Notes: a model not told the origin generated them from the sequence alone. A stretch of DNA of 64,000 nucleotides from Bacillus sp. SA1-12 (GCF_000981385.1 NZ_LATZ01000001.1:209014-273013); one strand, 5' to 3'. Counted from the first letter of the stretch, positions 42,513-52,342 are shown. Numbers and translations: made by a program.

Positions 42513-44129
42513 TTATTGAGCAACTAACGTCACAACTGATCTTGGAGGAATTTTAACTGCTTTTTTAGCAGGTATTAAATTCTTTTCCTCTAAATCAGCA
42601 TGTTCTGACGTAATATATGGTTTAAATTGAATCGCTTGCTTTTTCCCTGGAAGATTGTCTACATTAACTTTCACAGATTTTTCTTCGTTACTATAATTAA
42701 CAAATACTACAGATAATTGATCATCTTCTTCATGATAGTAGGCAGATCCCATTAGCTCCTCTTGATCATTTGCCCCTTGTAAATCAACACGGTAAGCTCC
42801 AGGTCTTACAAATCGACTGTAGTTCCCTAATGTCCAGAGTAATTTTGACTCTATGATCGTTTCTTCATCACCAGGATTAGAATAATCTGTATAAATTAAT
42901 CCATCCTTATAATCGTATCTTGACAAAGCTAACCACCATTGCCAAGCTGAGGCTTGAGTTTCTACCATATCAAAATGAATTAATCTAGCTACATCAAGTG
43001 CTGTTTTCATTGTCAAATCTCGTCCAGGTCCGTTACTTCCTAAAATACAATATTCAGACATCCAAAGTTTAACATCTTGTCCATATTGATTTAAATTTTC
43101 GCGTACATATTTTCTTAAAGTGACAAGTCGGTTTGCACCTGAGAAATGATCTGACCAATACGCATGTGCACTAATCTTATTTCCAATGATCTCATTAATT
43201 ACAGAATCCCCTAATAATTCTTTGATGTATTCACGATATTTTCCAGGGTAACTGCCATTGGCATTGCCACTGTTGTATACATTACTACCGCCAGTAAATT
43301 TTGCATACATTTCATCATCAAGCAATGAGGTATACTCTACTGCTTCAGCAGCATCAATTTCTGTATCAAGTCCTCTTTTTTCAATTTCCTTGTGTAATGC
43401 TAAGATAACTTTTTTTATATCTTCAATGTTATAACGGTTACCTTCTTGTCCTGCATAATCCCAGCTCCATGTTGGTTCATTAATAGGACTAATATATTGG
43501 AAAGGTAATTTTTCTTGTTCAAAATGCTCTAATACATCCGCTAAGAATACAGCGAAATCATCAATAGAATCTTCTTTTAAATTGGTGCTGCCTACAGACG
43601 GATCAGGCTGAGCATGTCCATTCTTTGTCATCCATACAGGTGGGCTGTTGACAAAAGCAATAAATTCGTCAACACCCCGTTCCTTTGCTGCTTTAAGAAA
43701 CCATTGCTGACCAGCTTGATTGGTCCAATCATAGGGATTCTTTTCACCTGATTTAAAACTCTCAGTTCTTCTCCATGGATCTATAATAATTTCTTTGTCT
43801 GTTTCTTCACTGCCAGCTCCAATATTAAAACGCCACATGGATAAACCAATTCCCTTTTCCTTTGAAAATAAGAGATCGGCAACCTTTTTCTTCTTTTCCT
43901 CTGACCATTCAGAACCTATTTTATCGATGGACCAAGCACCAGATGCACCGAATCCATCAATTTCTTGATACTTATTTTCTACATCAATATTTATTTCCTG
44001 AGTATTTTGATTTTTTTTCGTGGACATATTGTTTTCCTTTGCTTTAATATCTGTTGTGACGAATGTAAACATGAGTAAGAATATCGATAATTTACATAAC
44101 CAAGCAACTATCTTTTTATTGGCAAACAT
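42513..44129 (-). CDS. Secreted GH30 glycosidase, endo-beta-1,6-galactanase-like
   Basis: A 538-residue exported enzyme. A signal peptide (about 1-30, LSIFLLMFTFVTTDIKA) precedes a (beta/alpha)8 barrel (about 50-440) and a beta-sandwich (about 440-538, ending PPRSVVTLVAQ). Acid/base Glu218 in SPINEPTW and nucleophile Glu359 in LWMSEYCILG fit family GH30. The IDGFGASGAWS start and INEPTWSWDYAGQEG match the GH30 branch that includes endo-beta-1,6-galactanases of arabinogalactan breakdown better than xylanases. The AGGAGG-like site is 6 bases before ATG. No LacI-type site was seen directly upstream. Exact linkage specificity is inferred from family and neighbours. Confidence 0.85.
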   Translation of the reverse strand: MFANKKIVAWLCKLSIFLLMFTFVTTDIKAKENNMSTKKNQNTQEINIDVENKYQEIDGFGASGAWSIDKIGSEWSEEKKKKVADLLFSKEKGIGLSMWRFNIGAGSEETDKEIIIDPWRRTESFKSGEKNPYDWTNQAGQQWFLKAAKERGVDEFIAFVNSPPVWMTKNGHAQPDPSVGSTNLKEDSIDDFAVFLADVLEHFEQEKLPFQYISPINEPTWSWDYAGQEGNRYNIEDIKKVILALHKEIEKRGLDTEIDAAEAVEYTSLLDDEMYAKFTGGSNVYNSGNANGSYPGKYREYIKELLGDSVINEIIGNKISAHAYWSDHFSGANRLVTLRKYVRENLNQYGQDVKLWMSEYCILGSNGPGRDLTMKTALDVARLIHFDMVETQASAWQWWLALSRYDYKDGLIYTDYSNPGDEETIIESKLLWTLGNYSRFVRPGAYRVDLQGANDQEELMGSAYYHEEDDQLSVVFVNYSNEEKSVKVNVDNLPGKKQAIQFKPYITSEHADLEEKNLIPAKKAVKIPPRSVVTLVAQ

Positions 44130-44404
44130 GCTCTACCTCCATTACTAAAAAAATTTTCATACATCTCTCTAATGATTAGATTTTTTCCACACTTAAGGAA
44201 ATACTGACGGTCTATTTATGATAACTCCAGTCCTTGGGATTGTTATTCAATTACTTGTGCGATAGACACCACCTCCATAGATGGTATACGATGAATCAGG
44301 TTTTACGAAGTAAATATTGATCGATTGTTTATCTATTGCCTAGTCGCTAATGACACCGATTCCATTTTTCAAGTACATTTTGTTTAACTAAATAAGCCTT
44401 ATCT

Positions 44405-45397
44405 TTAACCATGTAAATCAACTCGAGGTTTTTTTATCTTAAAGCAATCCTCCGTTTCCTCTACTTCATAAATCTTTGCTCTAGACTCAGGAGTACTGAA
44501 TGGATGATGAAGAATTAACATCCAAACATCTTCAAATGTTTTGAACAGCATACCGTGTCCACTATCGCCTTCAACTAAAGGATCTAGTTGTTCCCATGGC
44601 CCCTCTAGCTTACCAGACATGGATCTGGCTATTGTTTGGACATATCCTTCGTTGTTATAGCTTGACCAGAGCATAACAAGGTGACCACCTTTTGTTCGGT
44701 ATAATTGACACCCATCAGATACATAAACGGAAGGCTTTACGTTTGGATTTCGTTCAGCATTGATCCATGGGGCATCTGAAGCTTTAAAAAGATGTAGTGG
44801 TTCCCCATCAGCTGCAGTCAAATCATCTTTTAGCGGAATGGCCTCAAACGTACCATCAATTACCTGAATCCACTCATGGCAATAAACCATCCAAGGCTTT
44901 CCGTTTTCATCTTCATATAAGGTTCCATCCAACGTCATGAAGTCTCCAGGTGGCACTGGCCCATCTGTTTTTAATAATGTAAAAGGTCCCTCTGGGGATT
45001 CGGAAACTGCAATGCTTGTCCCGCGAAGATGATTGGTTTTCCAAACCTCTGGTGGTTCTGCAAGTATCTTCTCTCTATTATGAAGGGTTACGAATAAATA
45101 GTAGTTTCCATGGTATTGGTGAACCTCTGGTGCCCAGGTGCCATGCTGCGGATGTGCCCATGTCCCGTCAGGAACTTCGAAAACGACATATGGTCCCTCC
45201 CATTCTAGTAAATCCTTGCTTTTATAAACTAGGACTCCATTTCTTTCTAAGTCTGTTAATTCTGGAATTCCAGTTGTATATAAATAGTAGGTATTCGTTT
45301 CTTGATGTAACAAGACAAACGGGTCATGAGCAGGAATATCTTTAAGTCGGTGTCCCTTTCTAGGGTTAGAGATATCCGACGCTTTATTATATGGCAT
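44405..45397 (-). CDS. GH43-family glycosidase (intracellular)
   Basis: A 330-residue enzyme without signal peptide; five-bladed beta-propeller. Catalytic base Asp is likely in IPAHDPFVLL (about 25), and pKa-modulating Asp in FMTLDGTLYEDENG (about 157). The usual acid Glu position, normally in a T-E-G-P motif, reads VSDGCQLYRT (about 227-236), that is Asp for Glu, as in a branch of GH43 with T-D-G-P. WSSYNNEGYVQTIARS follows. AAGGAG is 8 bases before ATG. As it stays in the cell, it should act on imported oligosaccharides, likely removing arabinofuranose or galactose units. Confidence 0.85.
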   Translation of the reverse strand: MPYNKASDISNPRKGHRLKDIPAHDPFVLLHQETNTYYLYTTGIPELTDLERNGVLVYKSKDLLEWEGPYVVFEVPDGTWAHPQHGTWAPEVHQYHGNYYLFVTLHNREKILAEPPEVWKTNHLRGTSIAVSESPEGPFTLLKTDGPVPPGDFMTLDGTLYEDENGKPWMVYCHEWIQVIDGTFEAIPLKDDLTAADGEPLHLFKASDAPWINAERNPNVKPSVYVSDGCQLYRTKGGHLVMLWSSYNNEGYVQTIARSMSGKLEGPWEQLDPLVEGDSGHGMLFKTFEDVWMLILHHPFSTPESRAKIYEVEETEDCFKIKKPRVDLHG

Positions 45398-45511
45398 TTT
45401 AACATCTCCTTATGGATATATTTGTAAAACGAACTTCTCATTTCTTTCCTTCTACACTATTAGAAAAGGTAAGGCTATTTTCGTAAACTTTGTTGCTATT
45501 TACCTATTTCC

Positions 45512-45605
45512 ACACCAGAAGCTTGCTTTCCTTGAGGCAAGCCGAGCCTCCCCATCCTAAATGCCTGTAGCATCTCACCAGCTCCGCTGTCTCATAGTCT
45601 TACTT
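45512..45605. repeat. GC-rich extragenic element, possible dispersed repeat
   Basis: On the minus strand the order GACAGCGGAG - TTTAGGATGGGGAGGC - TCGGCTTGCC - GGAAAGCAAGC - GTGGAAAT resembles extragenic repeats frequent in Bacillus genomes. CTTGC / GCAAG words form a local hairpin. Only partly similar to 40955-41053. Confidence 0.35.
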
Positions 45606-45703
45606 TACTCTTCAGTAATAGTTGAATACTTTGCTTTTGATCACCCAGTATCAAATCTAGTCCTACTTGTTTATATGATTATACTTTATATGGTATGTAA
45701 GAC

Positions 45704-45739
45704 TTTCAGGTACCCATTAGGTTAGAAAGGCACCTGAAA
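45704..45739 (-). terminator. Hairpin after the GH2 gene
   Basis: TTTCAGGTGCC and GGTACCTGAAA form an 11-base stem with one mismatch 23 bases after the GH2 stop codon. The T run on the minus strand is weak. Confidence 0.5.
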
Positions 45740-45761
45740 AATGTTTGTTCAGTTGTTGCTT

Positions 45762-48131
45762 TTATTCAACCTTTATTTCAACAGAAGAACCTTCCAAACC
45801 AACAGAAGTTGTCTTTAATGTAATGGTTCCAGGTTGATCGGTGGTTTTTACATAAATTAACAATTTTCCGTTATAGGCATTTCTGCAGGTTGCTTTATAG
45901 TCCTGATGACTAGCTGGATTACTGCATTCCATTCCAATAACTTCACCAGGTCCTTCAATCTTGCAATCTACTTGATTATAGGCGACATAGACTAGATTAT
46001 TGTCCACATCAAGGATATTTACTTCCACATGTGCTACATCCTGTTTGTCAGCTTTAAGCGTTTTTGTATCTGGGTATAACTGTAACTTGGCCGGCTCACC
46101 TGCTGTCTTTAATTCATGTGTACAACAAATCGTTCCGTTTCTTTTACCTACTGCCTTTAGCGTACCCTTAGCGTATGGAATGTCCCAATAAAGAGTTCCT
46201 CCTGGGAAGTTATCACGTTTTTTGACACCGACAGATTCACCATTTAACAATAATTCGACCTCAGGGCAATTTGTACAACAAGCCACCCTTACTGTTTCTC
46301 CTTCCTTCCCCTTCCACGCGCATACAACTTCACGGTCCCAATTAATTTGATGAGGATTTTCCTCCTTAAAAGAAGTTATCCCTATATGGACCATATGATG
46401 CTCGGACCATTGACTTTGTTTAAAATAGTATAAAGGTTTTTTAAATCCAGCAAGATCGAGCATTCCAGGTGTTGCGTGCCGTACTGGCCATCCACGAGCT
46501 TCTCCCAAATAGTCAATCCCCGTCCAAATAAATTGGCCTGATATGAAGTTTTTGTGATCTACAGCCAACCAAGCATCATGATGCCTTCCGTTTTCACTTC
46601 CATAAATTACTCTATTAAGGTATTTTTCATGGTCTTTTTGATAACGAAACTCTTGATAGTTATAACCCACCACGTCAAGAGCATCAGGAAATTCAGTTTC
46701 ATTCGACATAATGACACTAGCTAGAGCTGCTGTTACAGGCCTTGTTGGATCAAATTGCTTTACAACCTTTGCCAACCTTTTCGCAATATCGCCCATTTCC
46801 CTAGCTTCAGGTCTGTCAGGTTGGTATCTCTCTTCAAGTACAGAATGTGAATAAGGGTCATTTGGATAATCAATTTCATTGCCGATACTCCAAAAAACAA
46901 TTGATGGATGGTTCCGGTCTCTTAAAACCATATCCCTCAAATCTATCTCTGCCCACTCAGTAAAGTCGGAAGCATACCCGTCCAAAGATGGTTCGCCAAT
47001 ATTCCACCCCTCTACCCACTTGTTCTTAGGATGTTCCCACTCATCAAATGCTTCATCTTGGACTAAAAATCCATAAGAATCACACAGATCTAGTAACTCT
47101 GGTGCTGGAGGATTATGACTCATTCTGATCGCATTTACACCAGCCTCTTTTAATCGCTGCAAACGTCTATGCCAAACCTTTTCAGGAACAGCCGCCCCAA
47201 GACACCCTGCGTCATGATGGATACATACACCTTTGAATTTAATATTTTTTCCATTAAGATAGAATCCTGAGTCCGCATCGAAATGAAAAGTTCGAACACC
47301 AAGAGGAGTCGTTTCAGCATCTATCACTTCCCCATCTTTTATCACCTTCGTTTCCACAATGTATAAATGCGGATTTTCTGGAGACCACAGATTTGGCTGT
47401 TCTAGAAATAGAGAGTACGAAAAGTCCTGTTCACCATTTGCTGGAATTTTCTCTACAGATGAATAAGCAACTATTTCTTTACCGGCAGCATCTTTTATTA
47501 GATGGTCAATTTGAAATGTAGCTTCGTTTTGATATTCATTTTTCATACTTGTTTGAATATGGATTTCTGCTTCTGAAGTTGAAATGTTCGGAGTTGTAAC
47601 AAATATTCCATACGGCTTGATATATACGCGGTCAGTCAAATGGATAAATACATTTCGATAAATACCAGATCCCGGATACCAACGAGAATCAGCAAAATCG
47701 GAGTGATCTACTCTCACAGCAATCACATTTTCTTGTTTTTCGAAGTTTATATATGGGGTTAAATCATAATGAAATGAGCTGTATCCATAAGGTCTTTTCC
47801 CAAGAAAGTGTTCATTAATCCACACTTCACTATTTTTATAAATTCCATCGAATTGAACAATTATTCTCTTTCCCTTTAAGCTATCAGGAACAATAAAATT
47901 CTTTCGATACCATCCAATACCACCTGGCAAATATCCTGTTGAGCTTGCATATTCCTTCTTAAATGGACCTTCAATACTCCAATCATGCGGCAAGTCTAAT
48001 GTTCGCCAATCTGAATCATCAAATCGACTTTTAAATGCGTCAGAGTTGTCACCTTTTAGGAATTTCCAATCAAAGTTAAACTTTCTGCTCTTAACAGACA
48101 GATCCCATTCTTGAGTTATCACACTTACCAT
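45762..48131 (-). CDS. GH2-family beta-galactosidase-type enzyme, 789 residues
   Basis: An intracellular glycosidase with the GH2 layout: sugar-binding domain (about 20-180), Ig-like domain (about 185-285), TIM barrel (about 290-600), DUF4982-like (about 610-685) and a C-terminal Ig-like domain. Acid/base Glu419 in FWSIGNEID and nucleophile Glu513 in VIYGSENG are intact; IRMSHNPP is typical. The shorter length and DUF4982 place it with the BgaB-like branch, distinct from the 1047-residue LacZ nearby. No signal peptide. It would trim galactose from imported galacto-oligosaccharides. Confidence 0.9.
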   Translation of the reverse strand: MVSVITQEWDLSVKSRKFNFDWKFLKGDNSDAFKSRFDDSDWRTLDLPHDWSIEGPFKKEYASSTGYLPGGIGWYRKNFIVPDSLKGKRIIVQFDGIYKNSEVWINEHFLGKRPYGYSSFHYDLTPYINFEKQENVIAVRVDHSDFADSRWYPGSGIYRNVFIHLTDRVYIKPYGIFVTTPNISTSEAEIHIQTSMKNEYQNEATFQIDHLIKDAAGKEIVAYSSVEKIPANGEQDFSYSLFLEQPNLWSPENPHLYIVETKVIKDGEVIDAETTPLGVRTFHFDADSGFYLNGKNIKFKGVCIHHDAGCLGAAVPEKVWHRRLQRLKEAGVNAIRMSHNPPAPELLDLCDSYGFLVQDEAFDEWEHPKNKWVEGWNIGEPSLDGYASDFTEWAEIDLRDMVLRDRNHPSIVFWSIGNEIDYPNDPYSHSVLEERYQPDRPEAREMGDIAKRLAKVVKQFDPTRPVTAALASVIMSNETEFPDALDVVGYNYQEFRYQKDHEKYLNRVIYGSENGRHHDAWLAVDHKNFISGQFIWTGIDYLGEARGWPVRHATPGMLDLAGFKKPLYYFKQSQWSEHHMVHIGITSFKEENPHQINWDREVVCAWKGKEGETVRVACCTNCPEVELLLNGESVGVKKRDNFPGGTLYWDIPYAKGTLKAVGKRNGTICCTHELKTAGEPAKLQLYPDTKTLKADKQDVAHVEVNILDVDNNLVYVAYNQVDCKIEGPGEVIGMECSNPASHQDYKATCRNAYNGKLLIYVKTTDQPGTITLKTTSVGLEGSSVEIKVE

Positions 48132-48211
48132 AATCAGCTTACACTCCTTATCTATAAATGATAACTTTACTTAATTGCAGCTAATAATATTTCTCAAGAT
48201 TGATAGATAAA

Positions 48212-48237
48212 GGGCTATCAAACATATATGATAGCCC
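48212..48237 (-). terminator. Terminator of the Lpl-type ABC operon
   Basis: GGGCTATCA and TGATAGCCC form a perfect 9-base stem, with TTTATC after it on the minus strand and CTTTTT on the plus strand. It lies 27 bases after the binding-protein gene. Confidence 0.8.
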
Positions 48238-48264
48238 CTTTTTCACTTAAAATATAATCTCTGC

Positions 48265-49845
48265 TTAATTGCCTTCTACAAGCTTTTTATATTTATCCAT
48301 TTGTTTTTGGATTTCTTTTAATACCTTCTCATATCCTGCTGCTTCTAATCTCTTACGGAAATCTTCAACAGCTTTTTCTGGATCTCCTGCCTTACCAAAA
48401 GCAATTGCTGGTACCATTTGTGCAGTCACTTGTGAAAGAGCAGCAATTTCAGCTTCTACAGGGGTACTATCAAAAACAAATCGGCCATATGGGAACGGCT
48501 TCTTAATTTTATCGTACTCTGCGTAAATCTCAGTAATTCCTTCCCATTTGTCAGCACTCGGGATTTCGAACTTATCAACACGTCCACCCCAGAAGTTTGA
48601 AGAGAATGAATCTTTTGTTTCATCATAACCTTCAGGACGAACACGTTTGCCGTCTGCAATTTCATATTGTACGCCTTCAATACCATAGTTGAATAATTTG
48701 TAAATTTCTTCATCGTTTCGAATTAGATCGTATACCATTAGGGCACGCTCAGGGTTTTTACTATGAGCCCCAACAGCTGTAGCACCGTGAGTAACGGACA
48801 TTGAAGTTAAGTTGTCACGTGTATCAGACCAAGCAAACATATCGATTTCTGATCCTGGTTGTTTCGTGTCCATTTGCACACGTAAGCCTGAGAATGTTTC
48901 TGTATGATGCTGGTCAGCACCAGTTTTTCCTGCTTGGAATAACGCTCTTGTGTCACCTTTATAGTTCAATACGTCAGAACGCCAGTAGCCTTTATCTGCC
49001 CAATCCTTCATAAGCTTAGCATAGTCTACAAAAATATCTTCGAACACTGGACTCATAACTGTATAAGGTTCATCATGAGATTTACCCCAATAAATTGGGA
49101 ATACTCCAGTAGCGATTGGAAGTTCAATTGCATCAGAATAAGATTGTGTATATCCCCATGCTGTCGTAACGTTTGTTCCTGGTGTATCCCATGGAATGAC
49201 ACCTGGTTTATTATCGATAATGCCTTGGAAGTATTTTCCCATTGTTTCAAAATCTTCAATTGGCTCAGTAATTCCAAATTCTTTTGCCCAATCTGTGCGA
49301 TAGAAAAAGCCGTGGTTAACCCATTGAGTAAAAGAGTCCTCAGGAATCATGACAATTTTGCCGTCATATTTTGTTTGCTCCCAATTTTCATCAGTAACTT
49401 CTTCCCATGTTTTAGGTGCATATGTTGGCAATAGCTCAGTAATATCCTTAAATGCACCCTTTTGTGCATTTCCCCATGCATCTAACCAGTCAGTAGCTGT
49501 GATGATTAAATCAACTGGTTCACCAGAAGCTAGAGTTAAATTATACTTTGTCATATAGTCCGCCCATTCGATCCATTTTATTTCAAGATGAGCGTTAACT
49601 TTTTCTTTTAATTTAGCATTTACTTGTTCCATTACTTTTTCTAACTGTCCATTTGTCGGTTTATCTCCCAACGCCAGCATGGTAATGGTTACAAATTCAG
49701 ACGTATCAATTTCCCCATTTTCGTTTACCTTTGTACTTGGCTCCGATTTTTCTGAGCTTGTTTGGCTGGAACCATTGCAGGCAGCTAAACTAAAGGTTAA
49801 CAGCATGACCATGAATAGGACCAAGACCTTTCTCATCTTCAACAT
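48265..49845 (-). CDS. Carbohydrate ABC transporter substrate-binding lipoprotein (LplA type)
   Basis: A 526-residue extracellular binding protein of the large LplA/YtcQ group. The signal peptide ends in lipobox FSLAAC, so it is membrane-anchored. ATG is 7 bases after GGGGAGG. The family-specific DUF3502 lies toward the C-terminus. Motifs include VDLIITATDWLDAWGNAQKG (about 111-130) and PGVIPWDTPG. It is the third gene of the permease-permease-binding protein operon, which has no ATPase of its own; a shared MsmX-type ATPase encoded elsewhere is expected. The substrate is presumably a beta-galactan oligosaccharide from the neighbouring enzymes (inference). Confidence 0.92.
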   Translation of the reverse strand: MLKMRKVLVLFMVMLLTFSLAACNGSSQTSSEKSEPSTKVNENGEIDTSEFVTITMLALGDKPTNGQLEKVMEQVNAKLKEKVNAHLEIKWIEWADYMTKYNLTLASGEPVDLIITATDWLDAWGNAQKGAFKDITELLPTYAPKTWEEVTDENWEQTKYDGKIVMIPEDSFTQWVNHGFFYRTDWAKEFGITEPIEDFETMGKYFQGIIDNKPGVIPWDTPGTNVTTAWGYTQSYSDAIELPIATGVFPIYWGKSHDEPYTVMSPVFEDIFVDYAKLMKDWADKGYWRSDVLNYKGDTRALFQAGKTGADQHHTETFSGLRVQMDTKQPGSEIDMFAWSDTRDNLTSMSVTHGATAVGAHSKNPERALMVYDLIRNDEEIYKLFNYGIEGVQYEIADGKRVRPEGYDETKDSFSSNFWGGRVDKFEIPSADKWEGITEIYAEYDKIKKPFPYGRFVFDSTPVEAEIAALSQVTAQMVPAIAFGKAGDPEKAVEDFRKRLEAAGYEKVLKEIQKQMDKYKKLVEGN

Positions 49846-49920
49846 TTCATTTCCTCCCCTTTTTTTCTTTTTTCTTTCTTACACTCTATGAAACAAGGAA
49901 GATTCCTTAATCATATTCCA

Positions 49921-50823
49921 TTACCCCTTAACTGCACCAATTGTAATCCCTTGAATAAAGTACCGTTGTACAAACGGGTAAAATAGGATAACTGGTCCAG
50001 TTGCCACAATTGCTGTTGCCATTTTCATGGTTTCCAATGGTATTTCTTGTGGAGCTACGTTGGAAGCTGCCGCAGAGTTCCTTATGAAATCGGCACTAGT
50101 AATAACGTTATAAAGAAACAACTGCAAAGGCCTGTATTCCATATTAGGTGAAAGGAAAAGCATCGCATTATACCATTCATTCCAATATCCCAGGGCAATG
50201 AAAAGTCCTATTGTCGCCAAGGCTGGAGTTGACATTGGCAGAATTAATCTTAAGAAGATTGTGAAATCCCCCGCACCATCCATCTTCGCAGATTCCGTAA
50301 TCTCATGTGGAATCGACTTTGTAAAAGACTTCATCATAATAATTAGAAATGGACTCAGCAATCCTGGCAGCAGTACAGCAAGGTAATTATCTTTAAGATG
50401 CAGATACTGAGTAATTAAAAGATAAAACGGTACAAGTCCGCCTGAAAAAAGTGTTGTAAAGTAGATATAAAAGGATATTTTATTACGATACAAGAAATCT
50501 GAGCGTTGCAATGCATAACCTGTCATCGCGATAATAAACAAACCTACTGCAGTCCCAACAAGCGTAATTACCATCGTTACGGCATATGATCCAATGATCA
50601 GTCTTGGATTTCGAAAAACAATTTCATATGCAAATGTCGAAAATTCTTTCGGCCATAAAGCAAATCCGCTTTCCATAATTGCCTTTTCAGACGATAAGGA
50701 AGATGAAACGATCAAAACAAAGGGAAAAAGACAACATAGAGCAAAAAGACCAATAAAACCATATCCAATAATACGAACCATAATGGTAGAAAAATCTATA
50801 TTTCGTCTGGCTGTAGTTTCCAT
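49921..50823 (-). CDS. Carbohydrate ABC transporter permease (LplC/YtcP type)
   Basis: A 300-residue CUT1-type permease with six membrane helices. The coupling motif EITESAKMDGAGDFTIFLRL (about 181-200) has the EAA-like pattern with G at the expected place. The end reads YPFVQRYFIQGITIGAVKG, the hallmark of the LplC/YtcP family. The AGGAGGG site is 8 bases before ATG. It lies 15 bases after the partner permease gene and forms the channel with it. Confidence 0.94.
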   Translation of the reverse strand: METTARRNIDFSTIMVRIIGYGFIGLFALCCLFPFVLIVSSSLSSEKAIMESGFALWPKEFSTFAYEIVFRNPRLIIGSYAVTMVITLVGTAVGLFIIAMTGYALQRSDFLYRNKISFYIYFTTLFSGGLVPFYLLITQYLHLKDNYLAVLLPGLLSPFLIIMMKSFTKSIPHEITESAKMDGAGDFTIFLRLILPMSTPALATIGLFIALGYWNEWYNAMLFLSPNMEYRPLQLFLYNVITSADFIRNSAAASNVAPQEIPLETMKMATAIVATGPVILFYPFVQRYFIQGITIGAVKG

Positions 50824-50838
50824 AAATACATCCCTCCT

Positions 50839-51807
50839 TTAAAACAGTGAGTTTTCTGGCGAAACCTTTTTCACAATCCAGTTAGCTATAATGACGATAA
50901 GGAATCCAAAAATAGATTGATATAAACTTACAGCACTTCCTAATGAAAAGTTAAAATTCGTCATCAATGTTCGGAATACGTAAGTCTCAATAATATCTGT
51001 GGTTGGATAGAGCATTGTATTATTAGCGCCAACTAAGTTATAAAACAAACCGAAATTTCCTTTTAATACTCCACCTAAAGAGAACAGTAGTAAAATGATA
51101 AAAGTCGGTTTAAGCCAAGGAATAATGATATATCTAATACGCTGGAAAGCATTCGCCCCATCGATTTCTGCTGCCTCTAAAATGGATTTATCAAGACCCA
51201 TGATCGCAGCAAAATAAACGATTGATCCATAGCCTGTTGATTGCCATAGGAAAGTAATGACAATAATATAAGGCCAAATTGAAGGGTTTGAATAAGTTTG
51301 TACCGGATCCAGCCCAATCATTTTTAAAAATGAGTTAAGTACACCATAATCGTAACTAAGGATGTTATAGGCTAAGAGTCCAATTAAAACTGCGGAAATA
51401 AAGTGTGGTAAAAACATAATGGTTTGTGATACTTTTTTGAACCATTTACTTGTCAATTCGTTGAGCATGATAGCTACAGCTATTTGCAAGAAATTACCTA
51501 AAACAATGAATGCTAAGTTATAAGCAATAGTATTAAAGGTTAACTTCCACAAATCTCCGGTCATGATCAAAAAGCGAAAATTATCAAGCCCAACGAAAGC
51601 GCTATCAAATATTCCAAGTGAATAATCGTAGTTTACAAATGCAAGATATAATCCCGGCATTGGCAGATACGCAAATATAGCAAAGAAAATAATGGCAGGC
51701 AAACACATGAGAAGAAGCGTTCGGTTCTTCCACATTCTTTTTAATGCAGACTCTTTTGTTCGTTTTTCAACAATAGGTGTCTGTGATTGTACAGTTACAG
51801 TTTTCAT
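50839..51807 (-). CDS. Carbohydrate ABC transporter permease (LplB type)
   Basis: A 322-residue permease, partner of the LplC-type protein. Six helices; the N-terminal tail and first helix (LLLMCLPAIIFFAIFAYLPM, about 31-50) are typical of LplB/YteP. The coupling motif ILEAAEIDGANAFQRIRYII (about 205-224) is intact. GGGGGG lies 7 bases before ATG. First gene of the operon; two LacI-type sites and a cre-like site lie upstream, so it should be induced by the glycan and repressed by glucose. Confidence 0.94.
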   Translation of the reverse strand: MKTVTVQSQTPIVEKRTKESALKRMWKNRTLLLMCLPAIIFFAIFAYLPMPGLYLAFVNYDYSLGIFDSAFVGLDNFRFLIMTGDLWKLTFNTIAYNLAFIVLGNFLQIAVAIMLNELTSKWFKKVSQTIMFLPHFISAVLIGLLAYNILSYDYGVLNSFLKMIGLDPVQTYSNPSIWPYIIVITFLWQSTGYGSIVYFAAIMGLDKSILEAAEIDGANAFQRIRYIIIPWLKPTFIILLLFSLGGVLKGNFGLFYNLVGANNTMLYPTTDIIETYVFRTLMTNFNFSLGSAVSLYQSIFGFLIVIIANWIVKKVSPENSLF

Positions 51808-51968
51808 ATAAATCCCCCCTAAACATCATGATCCAAACTCTGAAAGCAGCAATTCATTTAACAAAAAGCTATAAATTGATCCATTAGAACTAATCTTCCT
51901 TCATAACGATATACCCAAAAAATACCTTTCAAGTAACTGCAAAGTTGTTTATTCGGAGAATCAGAAAA

Positions 51969-51982
51969 TGAAATGGGTTTCA
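51969..51982. promoter_or_regulatory. LacI-type operator (proximal) of the ABC operon
   Basis: TGAAATGGGTTTCA, one base off the TGAAAC-NN-GTTTCA motif shared by the island. It lies about 160 bases before the first permease gene and next to a TATAAA box, hence near the likely start point. Confidence 0.6.
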
Positions 51983-52051
51983 AAAAAAATTTTATAAGTC
52001 TCTCAATTTAGATGAATCTTTATTTCATTATGTATGATTCCATCAGAGTAT

Positions 52052-52065
52052 TGAAACGGGTTTCA
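52052..52065. promoter_or_regulatory. LacI-type operator (distal) of the ABC operon
   Basis: TGAAACGGGTTTCA has perfect 6-base arms. On the other strand it is identical to the lacZ operator at 55632. Its 83-base distance from the proximal site would allow looping. Confidence 0.7.
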
Positions 52066-52127
52066 TTTAATGGGTAAGCAGTTTCTTGTTCGAAAACACC
52101 ACAGACATCCTTTAGATCAATTTCACT

Positions 52128-52141
52128 TGAAAGCGGTTTCT
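52128..52141. promoter_or_regulatory. cre-like CcpA site of the ABC operon
   Basis: TGAAAGCGGTTTCT matches the cre consensus at 13 of 14 positions with the central CG. It may also be a weak site for the local LacI protein. Confidence 0.55.
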
Positions 52142-52305
52142 ATATTTTCATTATATTCCGGCTTGTATTAAAAGTAAATAGCCTAATTTTAAAAATTTTT
52201 AATATTATAATTCTTCTAAAAATTGTTTGGATTATATTTTTTATATCGTTTTAAGTAATTAGCTGGAAATTTTTTAGGGCTTTTTTACCATTTGTTATCA
52301 TTCTA

Positions 52306-52342
52306 TGTTCCCTTGGACTAAAAAGAAAAAACCAAGGGAACA
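52306..52342 (-). terminator. Stem-loop after lacZ
   Basis: TGTTCCCTTGG and CCAAGGGAACA form a perfect 11-base stem with a 15-base loop that is T-rich on the minus strand. No T run follows the stem, so it is a terminator or an mRNA-end stabiliser. Confidence 0.55.

Larger units (their letters stand above)
45398..45761. other. Intergenic region with a GC-rich element and a hairpin
   Basis: No gene. It holds the GC-rich stretch at 45512-45605 (read on the minus strand: GACAGCGGAG, TTTAGGA, GGCTCGGCTTGCC, GGAAAG), similar in kind to 40955-41053, and a hairpin at 45704-45739 (TTTCAGGTRCC / GGNACCTGAAA) after the GH2 gene. Confidence 0.5.

Noticed and set aside
42426..42527. C-terminal extension of the truncated GerAB frame
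   Set aside because: It translates the terminator hairpin and the 3' end of the convergent GH30 gene; not a real protein segment.
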